Shown here one piece after another: positions 22,835 to 23,299 of a stretch of 23,299 bases of DNA. The stretch lies in contig JAGRAL010000019.1 in NCBI GenBank assembly GCA_020434605.1, positions 1-23,299 on the forward strand, read 5' to 3'. Under the pieces are notes generated by a model. It was not told the origin of the DNA. It saw only the letters and a list, made by a program, of their open reading frames with translations, and made no database searches. The position numbers were made by a program, and so were the translations under genes. Origin of the DNA: Bdellovibrionales bacterium. GTDB lineage: Bacteria; Bdellovibrionota; Bdellovibrionia; Bdellovibrionales; UBA840. Position 1 is the stretch's first letter; each line of letters begins with the position of its first letter.

Positions 22835-23299
22835 AGATCTTCTACTAGTAGCTTCATAAATGCATTTCTGTGATCAGAAAATGTGTTACTAAGTGGGTAG
22901 GTTAAAAATAGATCCGTGTGATCTAAATCAAAATCAGCCCAAATTTTACCAGTATTAGGAACCCACTGGCTGTCGCGTAGAATTAAGCCATCGCTTTCAG
23001 AGTAATATGTTTCTAAGTAATGGCTAGGGCAATACAATAAATAAGATGTTGTATCGGCAGAGCTTTTACTGATTGTATAAAAAACTTTGCTTCTTACTTT
23101 TTTCACATTTTCACCGTACATATCCCACATATGCTGGATAGTACGCATAGCTTGCTTTGTGGTAAGAGCATATATCCCGCGATTGATTTGACTATCAAGT
23201 AAATACCTTAAACCTAGATTGATCTTACAGTTCCACGAGGCCACAATGCCAAGGTCTTGATCTATCGGAACCCCTTCATCTTGTGCCAGATCAGATACA
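22831..23299 (-). CDS. lipase-like alpha/beta hydrolase, 5' end missing
   Basis: The minus-strand frame stays open to the right edge of the window (an internal GTG at 23244 is not the real start), so this is the C-terminal part of a larger gene, with about 155 codons visible. The end has SDGLILRDSQWVP (acid Asp) and FDLDHTDLFLTYP (His) followed by HRNAFMKLLVEDL, the acid-and-histidine arrangement of PGAP1/triacylglycerol-lipase-like hydrolases. The nucleophile GHSxG would lie outside the window. Stop codons of this gene and of the DUF2914 gene interlock in TTAA (22831-22834). Confidence 0.65.
   Translation of the reverse strand, partial: VSDLAQDEGVPIDQDLGIVASWNCKINLGLRYLLDSQINRGIYALTTKQAMRTIQHMWDMYGENVKKVRSKVFYTISKSSADTTSYLLYCPSHYLETYYSESDGLILRDSQWVPNTGKIWADFDLDHTDLFLTYPLSNTFSDHRNAFMKLLVEDL

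Overview
The window is AT-rich, coding-dense bacterial DNA from a Gram-negative cell: there are lipoprotein signals, outer-membrane-type beta proteins, a periplasmic YceI protein and an ABC transporter with a lipoprotein binding component. The mix (DUF4105/Lnb-type protein, AgmX/PglI-type C-terminal domain, DUF2914 protein, DUF3011 protein, a type III polyketide synthase beside an RND pump, many small exported proteins) fits a Bdellovibrionota or other former deltaproteobacterial lineage. That placement is inferred from family content and was not tested by any search.

Layout. 1-1126 is the 3' part of a DUF4105 outer-envelope protein. 1251-6810 is a tight five-gene operon: type III PKS, RND/MMPL-type exporter, FAD-dependent oxidoreductase, YceI-like lipid-binding protein and a lipoprotein alpha/beta hydrolase. 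It reads as a pathway that makes, oxidises, exports and carries an alkylpyrone/alkylresorcinol-type lipid. 7081-11626 is a complete branched-chain amino acid ABC transporter operon (livK-H-M-G-F). 11629-12834 (-) is an exported alpha/beta hydrolase. 12974-17463 holds mostly small exported proteins (DUF3011, cysteine-containing peptides, a lipoprotein/beta protein), together with a DUF4442 hotdog protein, an AgmX-like protein and an AlkZ-related-like protein. 17460-18734 (-) is a FadI-type thiolase. 18916-19113 is a one-helix membrane miniprotein. 19176-20687 is an unusual long SDR protein with a four-cysteine module in front. 20674-21612 (-) is dusC. 21731-22834 is a DUF2914 membrane protein interrupted by an in-frame TGA. 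22831-23299 (-) is the C-terminal part of a lipase-like alpha/beta hydrolase.

The most interesting block is the PKS-RND-FAD-YceI-hydrolase operon, because every step from synthesis to envelope handling of a phenolic or pyrone lipid could be encoded in one transcript, and the methyltransferase of the classical BpsAB/SrsAB systems is absent. Other notable signals are the SDR protein with Thr in place of the catalytic Tyr, the TGA inside the DUF2914 gene, a candidate leaderless promoter at 14553-14558, several hairpins, and convergent gene pairs whose stop codons overlap. No gene-free stretch exceeds 300 bases; the longest gap (6811-7080) carries the probable liv promoter. I saw no tRNA, rRNA, CRISPR array or insertion sequence.
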